NCBI RefSeq assembly: GCF_018130065.1
Contig: NZ_JAFCME010000022.1
Span: forward strand, 42,156 to 106,155
From: Bradyrhizobium sp. AUGA SZCCT0158
GTDB taxonomy: Bacteria > Pseudomonadota > Alphaproteobacteria > Rhizobiales > Xanthobacteraceae
Direction: 5' to 3'
DNA length: 64,000 bases
Shown: positions 17,648 to 25,400 of the stretch, one piece after another
How the letters are laid out: each line of letters begins with the position of its first letter
How positions within the stretch are numbered: position 1 is the stretch's first letter
Position numbers and translations under genes: made by a program
The notes under the pieces: generated by a model
Databases searched by the model: none
Told to the model about the DNA's origin: nothing
The model's input: the letters and a program-made list of their open reading frames with translations, nothing else

Positions 17648-17914
17648 TTACTGCCGCGCCAGCGCCAACGAAAACTCGCCATTGCGTACGCGCGCGGGAA
17701 GCCCTTCGACGAATTTCGCCACCGCGTCCTCGCCATAGGTCGAGACCAGTTCGGCCAGCGCCGTGAACAGGCTGGCCTGCGCCAGGCAGTCGCCGTCGAC
17801 GCCATCGTGGCGCGCCTCGGCCCAGGCCTCATGGAGGTAGCTGAGCGCAGCCTGCTTCTGTTCGTGGTCGGGCAGCGGATCGCGGTGAAGCGAATAGGAC
17901 GCAGGATGGCTCAT
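17648..17914 (-). CDS. Conserved hypothetical protein
   Basis: An 88-residue, probably all-helical, soluble protein (MSHPASYSLHRDPLPDHEQK... ending NGEFSLALARQ). No catalytic motif or membrane segment is visible. I take the ATG at 17914; the frame is open to an earlier ATG at 17977, which would add 21 residues, and neither has a strong ribosome site. It lies between a repeat and the HAD gene, on the same strand as the latter, 91 bases downstream. I do not recognise a named family. Confidence 0.6.
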   Translation of the reverse strand: MSHPASYSLHRDPLPDHEQKQAALSYLHEAWAEARHDGVDGDCLAQASLFTALAELVSTYGEDAVAKFVEGLPARVRNGEFSLALARQ

Positions 17915-18005
17915 GAAACTCGACAGACGTTGCGCGCGTTCCCCAGCGGAGCGCATCTGATCGCCAAGCTGTAGCATGCGCCGCAGGGCCTGCTAGGCCA
18001 CATCT

Positions 18006-18722
18006 TTAAGAAAGGTTAACGCCGCTTCCGGCATTTGACGGGCTCGCGGGTTCCGCAGAAAAATCCCGGGAAATGCAGTCGAGTATGGCCTGCGGCGTGG
18101 CGCAGACATGCCGCGCGCCGGCCCCGATCAGTTCGTCCTTGCTGCCATAGCCATAGAGCACGCCGATCGCCTGCATGCCGTTGTTCCTGGCGCCGATCAT
18201 GTCGTGGCTGCGGTCGCCGATCATCAGCGTCTTGGCCGGATCGACCGAAGCAGTCTTCAGCGCGTATTCCAGGAGATCGGACTTGTCGACACGGGTGCCG
18301 TCGAGCTCGGAGCCGAACACATGCTCGAAATGATGCCGCAGCCCGAAATGCTCGACGATGCGCGTCGCGAACACATGCGGCTTGCTGGTGGCGACAAACA
18401 ACCGGTGGCCGGACTGGCGGAGCTTCGTCAGCACTTCGCTGATCCCGTCATACACGCCGTTCTCGTACAGCCCGACGTCGGAAAACCGCTCGCGGTACAG
18501 CGACACGGCGCGGTCGGCGGAATCTTCCGCGCCCAGCAGTCTGACAAAACTGGCGCGCAGCGGCGGGCCGATGCACCAGGTCAGTTCGTCCTCGGTCGGG
18601 ACGCTGTGATGGTCGAGCTTTTGCAGCGCATACTGGATCGAACGGGTGATGCCGGGTTTTGGATCGGTCAGCGTGCCGTCGAGATCGAAATAGATTGCGT
18701 CGAGGGGCAGGTCAGTTCGCAT
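18006..18722 (-). CDS. HAD-superfamily phosphatase, phosphoglycolate-phosphatase-like
   Basis: A 238-residue HAD hydrolase. Motif I is YFDLDGTLTDP (nucleophile Asp13, acid Asp15), motif II is FVATSKP, and motif IV is MIGDRSHDMIGARNNG. The helical cap inserted after motif I (about residues 20-85) is of the Gph/YjjG type. Such enzymes dephosphorylate phosphoglycolate or other small phosphates; the substrate is inferred from the family alone. Its start overlaps the end of the TIGR02301 gene by 11 bases, so the two are cotranscribed. Confidence 0.85.
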   Translation of the reverse strand: MRTDLPLDAIYFDLDGTLTDPKPGITRSIQYALQKLDHHSVPTEDELTWCIGPPLRASFVRLLGAEDSADRAVSLYRERFSDVGLYENGVYDGISEVLTKLRQSGHRLFVATSKPHVFATRIVEHFGLRHHFEHVFGSELDGTRVDKSDLLEYALKTASVDPAKTLMIGDRSHDMIGARNNGMQAIGVLYGYGSKDELIGAGARHVCATPQAILDCISRDFSAEPASPSNAGSGVNLS

Positions 18723-19089
18723 AGCGGGCAGTCAGGTCGCGCGAGATTTTCGAGCCTTCCTCGATGTAGCGGCGGATCGCGATCGAGGCGGCGGGCGTGC
18801 AGGTACGATAGGTCTGCTGAAAGCCGTTATAGCCGCGGTTGAAGCCGGCGATCATGCGCGCGCGGCGTTCGCCCGAAGGCGTTTCGGCGTCGACCAGCGC
18901 CTGCATTTCGTTGCGCCATTTCGCGCCTTCATTGTTGCCGCAGATGCCACGCAAATAGTGCAGCGTGCCGAGGATTTCGGCCAGCCGCTGCAAATCGCGG
19001 TCGAACGGCGCGGCGCCATCCTGGGCCCGCGCGGGCGCCAGCTGGCAGGCCGAGATGAGGATGAGGACGGCGAAAAAGTGCTTGCGCAT
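18712..19089 (-). CDS. TIGR02301-type exported protein
   Basis: A 125-residue protein with a signal peptide (MRKHFFAVLILISACQLAPA, AQA cleavage) and a helical mature domain containing LAEILGTLHYLRGICG and NRGYNGFQQTYRTCTPAA; the two cysteines probably pair in the periplasm. It matches the TIGR02301 family of Rhizobiales, function unknown. I start at 19089 because the signal peptide begins there; the frame is open upstream but that sequence belongs to a repeat. Translationally linked to the HAD gene downstream. Confidence 0.8.
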   Translation of the reverse strand: MRKHFFAVLILISACQLAPARAQDGAAPFDRDLQRLAEILGTLHYLRGICGNNEGAKWRNEMQALVDAETPSGERRARMIAGFNRGYNGFQQTYRTCTPAASIAIRRYIEEGSKISRDLTARYAN

Positions 19090-19150
19090 TTGGGGGTCCA
19101 GAACCCGCCCGATATGCCCCCTCAATGCGCCGGTGGCAAGGCGGGGAACA

Positions 19151-19213
19151 TAGCGTTTTCGAGCGAAGTGGGTGCCGGTTCGCGTCAAAAAAAACGCGTC
19201 GAAACAAGGAGCC
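19151..19213. repeat. Dispersed repeat, GCGTTTTCGAGCGAAGTGG type
   Basis: Near copy of the element at 9412-9508: TAGCGTTTTCGAGCGAAG... GTGCCGGTTCGCGTC, then AAAACGCGTCGAAACAAGGAG. The ends GCGTTTT and AAAACGC are complementary, so the unit is a palindrome with a purine/pyrimidine-mixed loop. It lies upstream of the TIGR02301 gene and downstream of the Nudix gene. Confidence 0.7.
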
Positions 19214-19227
19214 GAGACAATTCGGGC

Positions 19228-19647
19228 CTAAATGAGCTTCCGTGCCGCTGCGATGACCTCCAGGAGGCCGCCGGTGACCTTGAGATCGCCGAGCGCATCG
19301 GGGTCGAACCATCCAAAGTCATCGTGCTCGTCGTTCAGGACCGGCTCCCGGGCGGTCCAGCGCGCTGCGAATGACATGATCAAATAATGCCCGCCGCCGC
19401 CGGTTCCCGGCAGCACTTCGCGCCAGCCGGCCAGCTCCAAAATCTCGATTCGCAAGCCCGTTTCCTCGTCGACCTCGCGATGCAGTGCCGTATGCAGCGA
19501 TTCGCCGAATTCGACCCGGCCGCCGGGGAACGAATAGAAGCCCTTGCCCGGCGAGCGCGAGCGCCGGACCAGCAGAACCTTGCCGTCGCGAAAGATCGCG
19601 CCGCTGACGGCGAGTTGCGGGCGGATGGGTGGCGGGGAGGAGTCCAA
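19228..19647 (-). CDS. Nudix hydrolase
   Basis: A 139-residue protein with the complete Nudix box GGRVEFGESLHTALHREVDEETGL (Gx5Ex7REVxEExGL) at about residues 41-64, which binds the metal and cleaves a nucleoside diphosphate linked to some moiety X. The N-terminal RPQLAVSGAIFRDGKVLLVRRSRSPGKGFYSFPGG resembles MutT/ADP-ribose-type family members, but the substrate cannot be told. The only plausible start is a TTG at 19647, since no in-frame ATG precedes the first conserved strand. Confidence 0.8.
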   Translation of the reverse strand: MDSSPPPIRPQLAVSGAIFRDGKVLLVRRSRSPGKGFYSFPGGRVEFGESLHTALHREVDEETGLRIEILELAGWREVLPGTGGGGHYLIMSFAARWTAREPVLNDEHDDFGWFDPDALGDLKVTGGLLEVIAAARKLI

Positions 19648-19737
19648 GGCTTGATCCGGGAAAGTGGTGGACGGTTTCGGGCTGGATCATGCCCGATCGA
19701 TGCGCGGAGGTCTAATGCACTGCCGTCAGGCCAGGCC

Positions 19738-20253
19738 TTAGTTCGACATGATGGTTTCGACGTCGGCCTCGGTGGCGCCGTTGATGATGCCGCCAGCCTG
19801 CGCCACCAGCGGCTTGACCCAGCCGGTGGCCTGCTCGGCGAGCGTGGCGCGGGTCTTGTCCTGGCGGGCTTCGCGCATCGCCGAGCCTACCGCGGTCAGG
19901 ATCGAGGTCATGGTGTTGGCGACCTTGTCGAACTCGGTGCGAATCTTGGGGTCGGCCAATTCGTAGGCCTCGATCGCGAGATCGCGGGCCTTGAAATTGG
20001 AAGCCCAGAAGTGCTCGGCGTAGGACAGCGGACTCCAGGTCAGAAAATCCTCGGCGCATTCCGGCATGTCCGGAACCATCTCGAGCAGCATGATGGCTTC
20101 GTTGAAATGATTCAGATAGTCGGTGGCCAGCCCGGTGCGGGGATTGATGTTGGCGGCGCGCAGAAGCGCGGCGCGGGCTTCATCGATGGGGCCCGTGCGT
20201 GGCGGCGGTGTCGGGCGATCGGGTCGCGCTTCTGTGGCGGCCGGTAAGCTCAT
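19738..20253 (-). CDS. Conserved hypothetical helical protein
   Basis: A 171-residue soluble protein. After a disordered N-terminus rich in Pro and Arg (about 20 residues) it is predicted helical throughout, with DEARAALLRAANINPRTGLATDYLNHFNEAIMLLEM and the segment YAEHFWASNFKARDLAIEAYE. I do not recognise a named function; similar proteins are common in Rhizobiales. The ATG at 20253 is preceded by GGAACAG; an in-frame TTG at 20271 is less likely because it lies inside the inverted repeat CCAGT-N7-ACTGG (20259-20275) of the divergent promoter region shared with the SRAP gene. Confidence 0.65.
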   Translation of the reverse strand: MSLPAATEARPDRPTPPPRTGPIDEARAALLRAANINPRTGLATDYLNHFNEAIMLLEMVPDMPECAEDFLTWSPLSYAEHFWASNFKARDLAIEAYELADPKIRTEFDKVANTMTSILTAVGSAMREARQDKTRATLAEQATGWVKPLVAQAGGIINGATEADVETIMSN

Positions 20254-20315
20254 CTGTTCCAGTGTTAACAACTGGGGTTAAAAGGGATTAAACGTACCCC
20301 CATTCGGGTTAGATT

Positions 20316-21074
20316 ATGTGCGGACGTTTCGTAATTACCTCGCCGCCGGCGGCACTTAGGCAGATTTTCGGCTACGTTGAGCAGCCCAATTTCCCGCCGC
20401 GGTACAATATTGCTCCGACCCAGCCGATTCCGGTGGTGATGCTGGAGAATGGCGGCCGGCATTTCCGGCTGATGCGCTGGGGCCTGGTGCCGGCCTGGGT
20501 CAAGGACCCACGCAAGTTCTCGCTGCTGATCAACGCCCGCTCCGAGACGGTGCGGGAAAAGCCCGCCTTCAAGAACGCCATCAAGCGGCGGCGCTGCCTG
20601 ATCCCGGCCGACGGCTATTACGAATGGCAGGATTCGAGCGGCCGCAAACGGCCGTTCTTCATTCACCGCCGCGATGGCAAGCCTGTCGGCTTTGCCGCAT
20701 TGGCCGAGACCTGGATGGGGCCGAATGGCGAGGAGGTCGACAGCGTTGCGATCGTCACCGCGCCGGCCAGCCGCGATCTGGCGGCGCTGCATCACCGCGT
20801 CCCCGTGACGATCGCGCCCGATGAATTCGAACGCTGGCTCGACGGTCGGGCCTTCGACGCCGACGACGTCATGGCGTTGTTGACCGGCCCCGCGGAAGGA
20901 GAATTCGCCTGGCACGAGATTTCGACGCGGGTCAATCGCGTCGCCAATGACGACGCACAATTGCTGCTGCCGATCACGGAAGAAGAGCGTGCGGCGGAGG
21001 CGCCGAAGCCGAAGGCTGTGCGCAAGGCGGCGGTGGCGGCGGAGGAGGATGAAGGGCAGGGGACTTTGTTCTAA
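20316..21074 (+). CDS. SRAP-family protein (HMCES/YedK type)
   Basis: A 252-residue SOS-response-associated peptidase fold protein. It begins MCGRFVIT, and removal of Met exposes the invariant Cys2, which in this family forms a covalent thiazolidine link with abasic sites in single-stranded DNA. Other family residues are visible: NARSETV (Asn, Arg), GYYEWQ (Glu) and AALHHRVPV (His). The usual fold ends near residue 225; the final 25 residues are a Lys/Ala/Glu-rich tail. No LexA-type box is evident upstream. Divergent from the helical hypothetical gene. Confidence 0.9.
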   Translation: MCGRFVITSPPAALRQIFGYVEQPNFPPRYNIAPTQPIPVVMLENGGRHFRLMRWGLVPAWVKDPRKFSLLINARSETVREKPAFKNAIKRRRCLIPADGYYEWQDSSGRKRPFFIHRRDGKPVGFAALAETWMGPNGEEVDSVAIVTAPASRDLAALHHRVPVTIAPDEFERWLDGRAFDADDVMALLTGPAEGEFAWHEISTRVNRVANDDAQLLLPITEEERAAEAPKPKAVRKAAVAAEEDEGQGTLF

Positions 21075-21079
21075 CTCCG

Positions 21080-21201
21080 CGTCGTCCCGGCCTTGAGCCG
21101 GGACCCATACGCCGTGCTCTATCGGCAAGAGCAAAGGTGTCAGAGACCTCTAAAGTAACGAACGCCGCGGAGTATGGGTCCCGGCGCAAGGCCGGGACGA
21201 C
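21080..21201. repeat. Paired palindromic repeat (CGTCCCGGCCTTGAGCCGGGACCCATA type)
   Basis: An intact unit at 21080-21109 faces an inverted unit at 21173-21201 (TATGGGTCCCGGCGCAAGGCCGGGACGAC). This copy lacks the 18-bp GATGCGCAATTGCGCATC insertion found in the copies at 5.7 and 13.8 kb. It lies between the convergent SRAP and nudK genes and may serve as a transcript end. Confidence 0.8.
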
Positions 21202-21221
21202 AGCTACTCCGGAGCGACAAC

Positions 21222-21803
21222 TCACCTGAAAATATTCAGTGCCGCATATTGCAACAGCATGATCGTCTTGGCATCCGCGATGCGGCCATCGGCGATCATC
21301 GCGAGTGCCTGATCAATCGGCAATTCCAGCACCTCGATGTCCTCGCCCTCGTCGGCGAGACCGCCGCCGCTGCCGATCCGCATCGAGGCTTCATATTCGG
21401 CGACAAAGAAGTGCAGTTTCTCGGTCACCGCGCCCGGGCTCATGAAGGCCTCGAACACCTTCTTGACGTCGTGGAGGCGATAGCCGGTTTCCTCTTCGGC
21501 CTCGGCGCGGATCCGTTCCTCCGGAGATGCATCGTCGAGCATGCCGGCGGCGGCTTCGATCAGGAGATCGTCATGGCCGTTGACGTAGGCCGGTAAGCGG
21601 AACTGCCGCACCAGCACCACGGTGCGCAACACAACATTATACGGCAGCAAGGCTGCGGCGTTGCCGCGGTCATAGACTTCGCGGGTTTGCGTCTGCCATT
21701 CGCCGTTGCCGCGGCGGTAGTCGAGCGTGATGCTCTTCAACAGGTACCGGGCATGGGAGAGGACACGCTCGTCTTTGATGCGGATGCGGTCGGAGATGGT
21801 CAT
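21222..21803 (-). CDS. nudK: NudK-type GDP-mannose pyrophosphatase
   Basis: A 193-residue Nudix hydrolase that aligns along its whole length with E. coli NudK as I remember it: EVYDRGNAAALLPYN, TVVLVRQFRLPAYVNG, the Nudix box beginning AAAGMLDDASPEERIRAEAE, the MSPGAVTEKLHFFVAEY loop and EDIEVLELPIDQALAMI. NudK hydrolyses GDP-mannose and related sugar nucleotides. Last gene of a four-gene operon, 12 bases after the acetyltransferase gene. Confidence 0.85.
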   Translation of the reverse strand: MTISDRIRIKDERVLSHARYLLKSITLDYRRGNGEWQTQTREVYDRGNAAALLPYNVVLRTVVLVRQFRLPAYVNGHDDLLIEAAAGMLDDASPEERIRAEAEEETGYRLHDVKKVFEAFMSPGAVTEKLHFFVAEYEASMRIGSGGGLADEGEDIEVLELPIDQALAMIADGRIADAKTIMLLQYAALNIFR

Positions 21804-21815
21804 GGCATTCCTTGA

Positions 21816-22277
21816 TCAAGGCGTAGGCGCGCGGCCGTCGAGCCACTTGGCGAAAACGATCGTCTGTGCCTCGGCATAACCGATCGACTGGTAGAATTCG
21901 CCGGCCTGGGCGTTTTCGCGCCGGACCATCAATTGCACCTTGGCCATGCCGGCCGCGCGCAGCCAATCTTCAGCCGCGTTCATGATGACGCGGCCATAGC
22001 CGCGGCCGCGGCGTTCCGGATCGGTCGCGACATAATAGACCCAGCCGCGATGGCCGTCATGGCCGGCCATGGCGGTCGCCACAATGGCGCCGCCGTCGCG
22101 GCCGATCAGCACGGTCGAATTCGGCCCGCGCCGCGCCAGCGCGATGTCGGATGCCGGATCGTTCCACGGCCGCGTCAGTCCGCACGCCTGCCACAGCGCG
22201 ACGACGGCGGGAATGTCGGCGTCCGCGATCGGCGCGATGGCGAGTGGCGGAAGCGGCTTTGGCGCTGATGCGTTCAC
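21816..22277 (-). CDS. GNAT acetyltransferase, YpeA-like
   Basis: A 153-residue acetyl-CoA-dependent N-acetyltransferase. The acetyl-CoA-binding motif RRGRGYGRVIMNAAEDWL (motif A, about residues 88-105) and the following GMAKVQLMVRRENAQAGEFYQSIGY (motif B) are well formed. The resemblance is to the YpeA group, of unknown substrate. The start is a GTG at 22277 that overlaps the stop of the FAD-oxidase gene (GTGA), so translation is coupled. Confidence 0.8.
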   Translation of the reverse strand: MNASAPKPLPPLAIAPIADADIPAVVALWQACGLTRPWNDPASDIALARRGPNSTVLIGRDGGAIVATAMAGHDGHRGWVYYVATDPERRGRGYGRVIMNAAEDWLRAAGMAKVQLMVRRENAQAGEFYQSIGYAEAQTIVFAKWLDGRAPTP

Positions 22278-23731
22278 AGAACCTTGCCGGGGTTCATGAT
22301 GCCGAGTGGATCGAGCATCGCCTTGATGCTCCGCATCAGTTCGATCGCGACCTTGTCTTTGACGTCAGGCAGTTCGTCGCGCTTGAGCACGCCGATTCCG
22401 TGCTCGGCGGAAATCGATCCGCCCATCCGCAGCACGATCGCGAACACGACCTCGTTGACCTCGTGCCAGCGCGCCAGGAAGTCCGCAGTGTTGCCGCCGA
22501 CCGGCTGGCTGACATTGTAATGGATGTTGCCGTCGCCGAGATGGCCGAACGGCACCGGCCGCGAGCCCGGGATCAACTTCACCACCGCCGCGTTGGCCTC
22601 GGCAATGAAATCGGGCACGGCGGCGACCGGGACGGAGATGTCGTGCTTGATCGAGCCGCCTTCCGGCTTCTGCGCCGCCGACATCTCGTCGCGCAGCTTC
22701 CAGAACGCGGAGCGCTGGCTGAGGTTCGCCGCGATCACGGCGTCATCGACGATGCCTTCTTCCATGCCCTTGGCCAGGATCGATTCCAGCGCGTCGCGGG
22801 CATCGTCGCGCGAGGACGACAATTCCATCAGCACGTACCAGGGGTGCTTGCTGTCGAGGGGATCCCGGATGTCGATGCCGTGACGGATGCTGAAATCCAC
22901 CGCGATGTCGGCCAGCAATTCGAAGCTGGTCAGGCTGCCGGCCGCCTCGTTCTGCGAGATCGACAGCAGCTTCAGCGCCTGCGCCGGCGATTGCAGGCCG
23001 ACATAGGCGGTCTCGATCGCCCGCGGATTCGGAAACAACTTTAGCGTCGCCGCCGTGATGATACCCAGCGTGCCTTCCGCGCCGATGAAGAGATTGCGCA
23101 GATCGTAGCCGGTATTGTCCTTTTTCAGCTTCGACAGCGAGTTCAGGATCCGCCCGTCGGCCAATACCACTTCCAGGCCGAGCGCCATCTCGCGCGCCAC
23201 GCCGTAGGCGAGCGCGGCCGTGCCGCCCGCGTTGGTCGAGAGATTGCCGCCGATGGTGCAGCTTCCTTCGGCGCCGAGCGACAGCGGAAACAGCCGGTCG
23301 ACGTCGCGGGCGCGCTGCTGCGCGATCTGCAGCACCACGCCGGCCTCGCAGGTCATGGTGTTGGAGGCGGCATCGACCTCGCGGATTTTATCGAGCCGCC
23401 GCAGCGAAACGACGACTTCGCCATTATGCGGCGTCTGGCCACCGACCAGCCCGGTATTGCCGCCCTGCGGCACCAGCGCGATTTTATGCGCGGTGGCGAG
23501 CTTGCAGATTTCGGAGACTTCCGCTGTTGATCCCGGCCGCAACACCAAGGGAGATTTTCCGTGAAACAGATCGCGCTCTTCGGTGACATAGGGCGCGATA
23601 TCGGCAGCATCCGTCACCGCATATTTGTCGCCGACGATCGCGCGGAATTTCGCGATCAGTTCGGGCGGAAACTGTGGCGCGGCAGGCTGCACGATATTCA
23701 TGGTCTGGTCTTTCACTCCCGTCCGATTCAC
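22274..23731 (-). CDS. FAD-linked oxidoreductase, GlcD / D-2-hydroxyacid dehydrogenase type
   Basis: A 485-residue flavoprotein with a PCMH-type FAD-binding domain (VPQGGNTGLVGG, GNLSTNAGGTAALAYGVAREMALGLEVVLADG) and a C-terminal FAD-oxidase domain with FGHLGDGNIHYNVSQP and ISAEHGIGVLKRDEL, the metal/substrate site of D-2-hydroxyacid dehydrogenases. Likely substrates are D-lactate, glycolate or D-2-hydroxyglutarate; the sequence does not decide. The frame begins at a GTG at 23731 overlapping the tsaC-like stop, as the next junction also does; an ATG at 23701 (MNIVQPAAP) is the alternative, and neither has a good ribosome site. Confidence 0.85.
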   Translation of the reverse strand: MNRTGVKDQTMNIVQPAAPQFPPELIAKFRAIVGDKYAVTDAADIAPYVTEERDLFHGKSPLVLRPGSTAEVSEICKLATAHKIALVPQGGNTGLVGGQTPHNGEVVVSLRRLDKIREVDAASNTMTCEAGVVLQIAQQRARDVDRLFPLSLGAEGSCTIGGNLSTNAGGTAALAYGVAREMALGLEVVLADGRILNSLSKLKKDNTGYDLRNLFIGAEGTLGIITAATLKLFPNPRAIETAYVGLQSPAQALKLLSISQNEAAGSLTSFELLADIAVDFSIRHGIDIRDPLDSKHPWYVLMELSSSRDDARDALESILAKGMEEGIVDDAVIAANLSQRSAFWKLRDEMSAAQKPEGGSIKHDISVPVAAVPDFIAEANAAVVKLIPGSRPVPFGHLGDGNIHYNVSQPVGGNTADFLARWHEVNEVVFAIVLRMGGSISAEHGIGVLKRDELPDVKDKVAIELMRSIKAMLDPLGIMNPGKVL

Positions 23732-24720
23732 TCCCGCCCGACTGCGGCGCGGCGCAGCCGGTCGTTGATGGCTTCGCCCAGTCCGTCGTTGGGAATGGGC
23801 ATCACGGCGATGGTTTGCGCAGCCTTGCTGTCGAGCGCGCGAAGAAAGCCGAACAGATTGGCGGCGGCCTCGCTGAGGTCGCCGCGCAGGGACAGATTCA
23901 TCACCGCGGCGGCGGCGTCAATTCCCGAAACTGCATCGCTGCCGAACGCCAGCAGCGCTTCGCCGGGCTCGATCTGAATTGCACCGAGCCGCACACGTGT
24001 TCTCGGAGCATAATGGGACGCCAGCATGCCCGGCGCCAGCGGCTGGGCCCTGTCGCTCTCGGCGTCCGCAGGCGGTTGCTTGAGCGCGCGGCCCAGCACG
24101 CGCTCGATGTCGGCGCGCGGCAGGCCGCCCGGCCGCAGCAGCAATGGTTCGTCGAAAATCCCGACAATGGTCGATTCGACGCCGACCGCGACCGCGCCGC
24201 CATCGACGATCAGGTCGATCCGCCCCTCCAGATCGCTGTGCACATGGGCGGCTGTCGTCGGCGAGACGTGCCCGGACAGATTGGCCGACGGCGCCACCAC
24301 CGGACGGCCGAAGACGCGCAGGATGTCGCGCGCCACAGGGTGCGCCGGTATCCGAATCGCGACGGTCTCGAGCCCCGCGGTGGCGAGCTCGGCGACCGCG
24401 CAATGTTCGGTTTTCGGCAGGACCAGCGTCAGCGGCCCCGGCCAGAACGCGCCGGCCAGCCGCAAGGCCGCCGTGTCAAAACGGCCGATTTCGCGCGCCG
24501 CGGCGAGATCGCCGACATGGGCGATCAGCGGATTGAAGGCCGGCCGGCCCTTGGCCTGGTATAGCCGGGCGATTGCAGCCGCATTGGTGGCATCCGCTCC
24601 CAGCCCATAAACCGTCTCGGTCGGGAAGGCGACCAGCCCGCCTTCACGCAAACAATGCGCGGCAGAGGCCACCGCGGCCTCATTGGCGGGCAAAACCGAC
24701 GTTTTCAGGCTTGTATTCAC
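23728..24720 (-). CDS. tsaC: L-threonylcarbamoyladenylate synthase (Sua5 type)
   Basis: Makes threonylcarbamoyl-AMP from Thr, bicarbonate and ATP for the t6A modification of ANN-decoding tRNAs. The 330 residues comprise a YrdC domain (about 1-200: AFPTETVYGLGADATN, YQAKGRPAFNPLIAHV, VAPSANLSGHVSPT) and a C-terminal Sua5 domain (about 220-328), so this is the longer Sua5-type enzyme. The start is a GTG at 24720 with GAGGAA nine bases upstream. First gene of the operon with the FAD oxidase, GNAT and nudK genes; divergent from tRNA-Pro. Confidence 0.92.
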   Translation of the reverse strand: MNTSLKTSVLPANEAAVASAAHCLREGGLVAFPTETVYGLGADATNAAAIARLYQAKGRPAFNPLIAHVGDLAAAREIGRFDTAALRLAGAFWPGPLTLVLPKTEHCAVAELATAGLETVAIRIPAHPVARDILRVFGRPVVAPSANLSGHVSPTTAAHVHSDLEGRIDLIVDGGAVAVGVESTIVGIFDEPLLLRPGGLPRADIERVLGRALKQPPADAESDRAQPLAPGMLASHYAPRTRVRLGAIQIEPGEALLAFGSDAVSGIDAAAAVMNLSLRGDLSEAAANLFGFLRALDSKAAQTIAVMPIPNDGLGEAINDRLRRAAVGRE

Positions 24721-24788
24721 AGGGATTAATTCCTCAAATCGGTGCCTTGCGGTGACCGAAACCGGCAGCTATAAGCCGCGTTCTTAGT

Positions 24789-24865
24789 CGGAGTGTGGCT
24801 CAGCCCGGTAGAGCACTGCGTTCGGGACGCAGGGGTCGCAGGTTCGAATCCTGCCACTCCGACCA
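24789..24865 (+). tRNA. tRNA-Pro (anticodon CGG)
   Basis: The 77 bases fold as a full cloverleaf: acceptor CGGAGTG/CACTCCG, D-arm GGCTCAGCCCGGTAGAGC, anticodon stem CTGCG/CGCAG around the loop TTCGGGA (anticodon CGG), and T-arm GCAGG-TTCGAAT-CCTGC. CCA is encoded. The C1 start and CGG anticodon fix it as proline. Confidence 0.97.
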
Positions 24866-24869
24866 TTAA

Positions 24870-25097
24870 ATCAACGGCTTGCGCGACCTTCTCGCGGGTT
24901 CTTATTGACCAAAAATCCCGGTTTTGCACGCAAAATGCACGCAGCATTTTCGGGGCGCACGAGACGGTCTTCATCACCCGCCCGATGGTGCAGGAGAAGG
25001 TCGTCAGGAGCCCATTGAGCCCGGACACCCGCGCGACGTTCTCCGAGCGTATGGCGAATCAACGTTGCGTTGATGCGGTCCTCGAGACCGGCCCTCT
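24870..25097 (-). pseudogene. Degenerate fragment, probably of a tyrosine recombinase C-terminus
   Basis: Read towards the tRNA on the minus strand, the sequence gives VKRAGLEDRINATLIRHTLG, which matches the box II region (x-L-R-H-T) of tyrosine recombinases. After that the frame degrades: a second frame carries VSGLNGLLTT and a third continues to the tRNA end. No full catalytic set (the later H-x-x-R and Tyr) can be read in one frame. Its place beside a tRNA 3' end, pointing at the tRNA, is where integrase genes of integrative elements usually sit. Identification rests on about 20 residues and could be wrong. Confidence 0.4.
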
Positions 25098-25345
25098 TCA
25101 CCAGATGCGGTCATCGTCAATGACGAAGCCGTCATCGAATCCCCCACCCGGTGTTACTTCCTTGACGGCCGCTGCCCAGCGCTGCGCTTGGGCTTTCACA
25201 AACGCCGCGAAGGGTTCGGTCGTGTCACCCAGCGGCTCGAAACCGAAGTCCGGGATTTTGGCCTGCACGTCCCTTAAGCGAAGCGTACGATGCGGCTGAT
25301 CTCGATCGCGAGCTTATCGATGATGCATCGGTGCCTGACACGCTG
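25098..25345 (-). pseudogene. Frameshifted remnant of a Bug-type (tripartite tricarboxylate) solute-binding protein
   Basis: On the minus strand the C-terminal end of a Bug-family periplasmic binding protein can be read in pieces: GTDAS in one frame, IIDKLAIEISRIVRFA in the next (ending at TAA, 25274-25276), then RDVQAKIPDFGFEPLGDTTE and PFAAFVKAQAQRWAAAVKEV in a third, down to a stop at 25098-25100. The order and spacing follow the usual Bug ending (DKL...EI..I...P.VQ.K....G.EP.G...EFAAF...E...WA..VK). Two frameshifts and loss of the first 80% make it a dead gene. Confidence 0.6.
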
Positions 25346-25400
25346 ATGGGCCGTTGTTGCCGGCCGATCGCTGTGATGAATTCGAAACAGGGAGATGAAA

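Noticed and set aside
20253..20316. Possible SOS box before the SRAP gene (GTTCCAGTGTTAAC)
   Set aside because: The second half-site is not GTTC at the right spacing, so it does not fit the GTTC-N7-GTTC pattern seen at dinB.
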